A stretch of DNA of 64,000 nucleotides from Mycoplasma seminis (lineage in GTDB: Bacteria; Bacillota_I; Bacilli_A; Mycoplasmatales; Metamycoplasmataceae), in the NCBI RefSeq assembly GCF_030718845.1, contig NZ_CP132191.1, positions 1 through 64,000 of the forward strand, read 5' to 3'. Below the pieces are notes generated by a model. It did no database searches and was not told the origin of the DNA. It was given only the letters and a program-made list of their open reading frames with translations. Every line of letters starts with the position of its first letter. Positions within the stretch are counted from its first letter, which is position 1. Made by a program: the position numbers and the translations under genes. Shown here piece by piece: positions 62,024-64,000 of the stretch.

Positions 62024-62054
62024 AAAATGTGCCTAGGATTTAGGCACATTTTTT
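62024..62054. terminator. Bidirectional terminator between rpmA and the dprA-like gene
   Basis: AAAATGTGCCTA-GGATT-TAGGCACATTTTTT between convergent genes. Confidence 0.88.
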
Positions 62055-62787
62055 ATACATTTAGCACTTCTGAAATCATTGTGATTAAATTAGCTCCAGA
62101 TTTAATTAATGAATTATTTCCATCATTAGGTAGAGAACCTGGAAAACAGTTGATATCTTTTCCTAAATCAACGAAGTAATTAATTAAATTAAATACCTTT
62201 GAATTTTCGTTGCAAGAAAATGAAATTAAGGAATTAGAGATACATGCAGCAATTAAATTAGCTTCCTTAAAATAAAATCTTTTAGGATGAGCATCTAGTG
62301 GATATTGTGAAATAAATAATTCATTTTCAAAATTTATATCGCTATAATCAAGTGTGTTTAATCCACTTTTAGCAATGTGGATTATTTTTCCATTATGTGA
62401 ACGGAAATAAGATACTATATCAGCTTCCGAATCATAATCATTAGTAAAAAGTACACTGTTGTTAACTAAAGTATCAATATTGCTTTTAAATCAGCTATTA
62501 GCTTGTGGATTATTTTGCTCATTAATTAAATAATAAATTTTCTTACTATTTAATAAATTAACATTACCTTTGTAAAAAATCACATATGGTGGATATTTAA
62601 GTAGATTTAAGACATCTGGATAGCAGTTACTAAATAATGTAAAATATTTCACTCCTGCTTGCATATATTTATTGTGTAATTCCATTAATTCTTTGCGACT
62701 AATTTCTGTGCTTTTTGCAATTTCTTTAAAAATCAAAAAAGAATCACCTTTGACTTTGTTTGCTAGATAAAATAATAGTTCATTCAT
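62053..62787 (-). CDS. DprA/Smf-like protein, divergent and short
   Basis: This 244-aa protein has a recognisable DprA pattern: LFSNCYPDVLNLLKYPPYVIFYKGN, then LFISQYPLDAHPKRFYFKEANLIAACISN and CFPGSLPNDGNNSLIKSGANLIT. DprA loads RecA on single-stranded DNA. Conserved features are eroded: the usual RNR before IAGLS is EAN, and the GSLIT-type motif is missing. One UGA (62488) is Trp. GGAGG sets the start at 62787. Activity is uncertain. Confidence 0.75.
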
Positions 62788-62957
62788 ATTCCTCCATTCT
62801 ATATATTGATTTTTTTCATAGTGAACAGAAAATAATAAAAAACTAAAGATAGTCAACTTTTAAGTCTAAAATATAGTTGTTTTATTTATTTTCATTTTAA
62901 AATGAAAATAATATAATTTATTTAAATACACTACAAAAACTTAAATTAGGAGATATT

Positions 62958-63995
62958 ATGAAAATAGCTTTCTTCGATGCGAAGGACTATGATGTAACAT
63001 CTTTCGATAAATACAATAATGGTAGACATGAAATTACTTTTTTTAAAGAAAATCTTAACCTTGATACAGTAAAACTTGCTCAAGGATATGATGCGGTATG
63101 TGGTTTTGTTAACACATATGGTGACAAAGTAATTCTTGAAGTATTATCGAAAATGGGAGTCAAATATTGATTCCAAAGATCAATGGGATATAACAAAATT
63201 GATGTTGCGAAAGCAAATGAATTAGGAATTGAAGTATTTAGAATTTTTAACTATTCAGCTGAAAGTATTGGTGAATTTGCATTCGCTACTATGTCAGCTT
63301 TAAACCGTAACTTACTTGTTGCAAATAGTAGAGTTCAAAAATACAACTTTTCATTAAATGGATTAGATGGTAAATGTATTGGTAACTCTACAATCGGAGT
63401 TATTGGTTCAGGTAAAATTGGACAAACATTTGTCAGAATAGCAAAAGCTACAGGTGCTAAAGTTTTAGTATTTGATGCATTTGCTAGAGAAAACTTCCCA
63501 CAACTTGCTGAAACATTTGGATTTGAATTCGTTTCACTTACAGAATTATTACAACAAAGTGACTTTATTTCAATTCACTGTCCACTTCTTCCGTCAACAA
63601 GATACTTAATTGATGAAGCTGCAATTAACACAATGAAAGATGGTGTAATTGTAGTTAATACAGCTAGAGGTGAAATTGTTGATTTAAAAGCAATGCTTAA
63701 AGGACTTAAATCAGGAAAAGTTCGTGGATTTGCTACTGATGTTTTAGAAAGAGAAGAAGGACGTTTCTATGAAGATGTTTCTTCTCGTATTGCTGAATTA
63801 AAAGCAATGGACCCGGAATGAAAAGAACTTATTGAAATGCCTAATACTTTAGTTACATCTCACCAAGCTTACTTAACAGACTTAGCATTAAGTCAAATTG
63901 CATTAGCTACATTGGAAAATGCAGATAACGCTGAAAAAGGAGACTTCTCAAAAGCTTTAAGAGTTCTAGAGAACGGAAAAATACAAAATGGATAA
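62958..63995 (+). CDS. D-2-hydroxyacid dehydrogenase (D-lactate dehydrogenase-like)
   Basis: This 345-aa NAD-dependent enzyme has the Rossmann motif GVIGSGKIGQTFVRIAKATG followed by an acidic end of strand two (VLVFDAF). The catalytic Arg is in NTARGEIVD, the Glu region in TDVLEREEGRF and the catalytic His in TSHQAYLT. The most likely reaction is pyruvate to D-lactate, regenerating NAD for glycolysis. UGA codons at 63168 and 63819 are Trp. TAGGAG precedes the start. Confidence 0.9.
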
Positions 63996-64000
63996 AATTC
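63988..64000 (+). CDS. Start of a following gene, cut by the window end
   Basis: ATGGATAAAATTC overlaps the dehydrogenase stop by 8 bp, in the same ATGxxxAA style seen elsewhere. Only four codons are visible, so nothing can be said of the product. Confidence 0.35.

Overview
The window is mollicute DNA of the Mycoplasma hominis/synoviae-like kind. The evidence is very low GC, in-frame UGA read as tryptophan in nearly every long gene, no cell-wall genes, short AT-rich intergenic regions, a P80-P60-HinT surface operon, and 5S rRNA genes unlinked from the 16S-23S pair. All coordinates below assume translation table 4. I cannot name the species from sequence alone.

Layout. 1-2922: chromosomal origin with dnaA, an intergenic stretch holding DnaA-box-like sites, and a dnaN that carries a C-terminal S4-like (YaaA) domain. 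2965-7678: an acid phosphatase lipoprotein, an IS3-family element and an unrecognised 531-aa gene. 7729-11785: serS, then rpmH-rnpA-yidC. 11795-14036: an IS1634-like element flanked by a 371-bp direct repeat copied from the yidC 3' end. 14087-15898: a convergent methyltransferase/probable endonuclease pair. 16002-16278: two identical 5S rRNA genes. 16953-20736: the P80-P60-hinT operon. 20821-30180: a HAD phosphatase followed by a tandemly duplicated module (leader, S8 subtilisin-like peptidase, multi-pass membrane protein). One peptidase copy is reduced to a mini-ORF and the other is split by an IS3 element. An IS256 element with a nested IS30-type element separates the copies. 30261-35340: PQ-loop protein, a def-membrane-membrane-DJ-1 operon on the minus strand, and plsY. 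35444-39438: a membrane-protein gene split by an IS3-like element, then a second IS1634-like element with a 107-bp direct repeat of the eno 3' end. 39483-44223: eno and rpsL-rpsG-fusA. 44283-46683: a membrane protein behind a promoter with a T19 spacer, then a decayed IS30-type element. 46735-50288: parE, rpmB and an IS30-type element inserted in the rpmB terminator. 50390-55851: 16S rRNA, 23S rRNA and eight tRNA genes. 55939-64000: ileS-lspA, a YitT-type membrane protein, rplU-rpmA, a DprA-like protein and a D-2-hydroxyacid dehydrogenase.

How it works together. Conserved replication, translation, membrane insertion, lipoprotein processing and glycolytic genes form the backbone. Accessory material sits in the gaps between them. 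At least eight insertion sequences are visible (three IS3-like, two IS1634-like, three IS30-type, plus one IS256), and they tend to sit at gene ends and terminators. Several carry long target duplications, which matches behaviour published for IS1634 and IS1630 of mycoplasmas. The most interesting accessory candidates are the duplicated S8 peptidase/membrane module with its repeated leader and shared TTCCACATTTTATG motif, the restriction-modification pair, the T19 promoter and the dnaN fusion.
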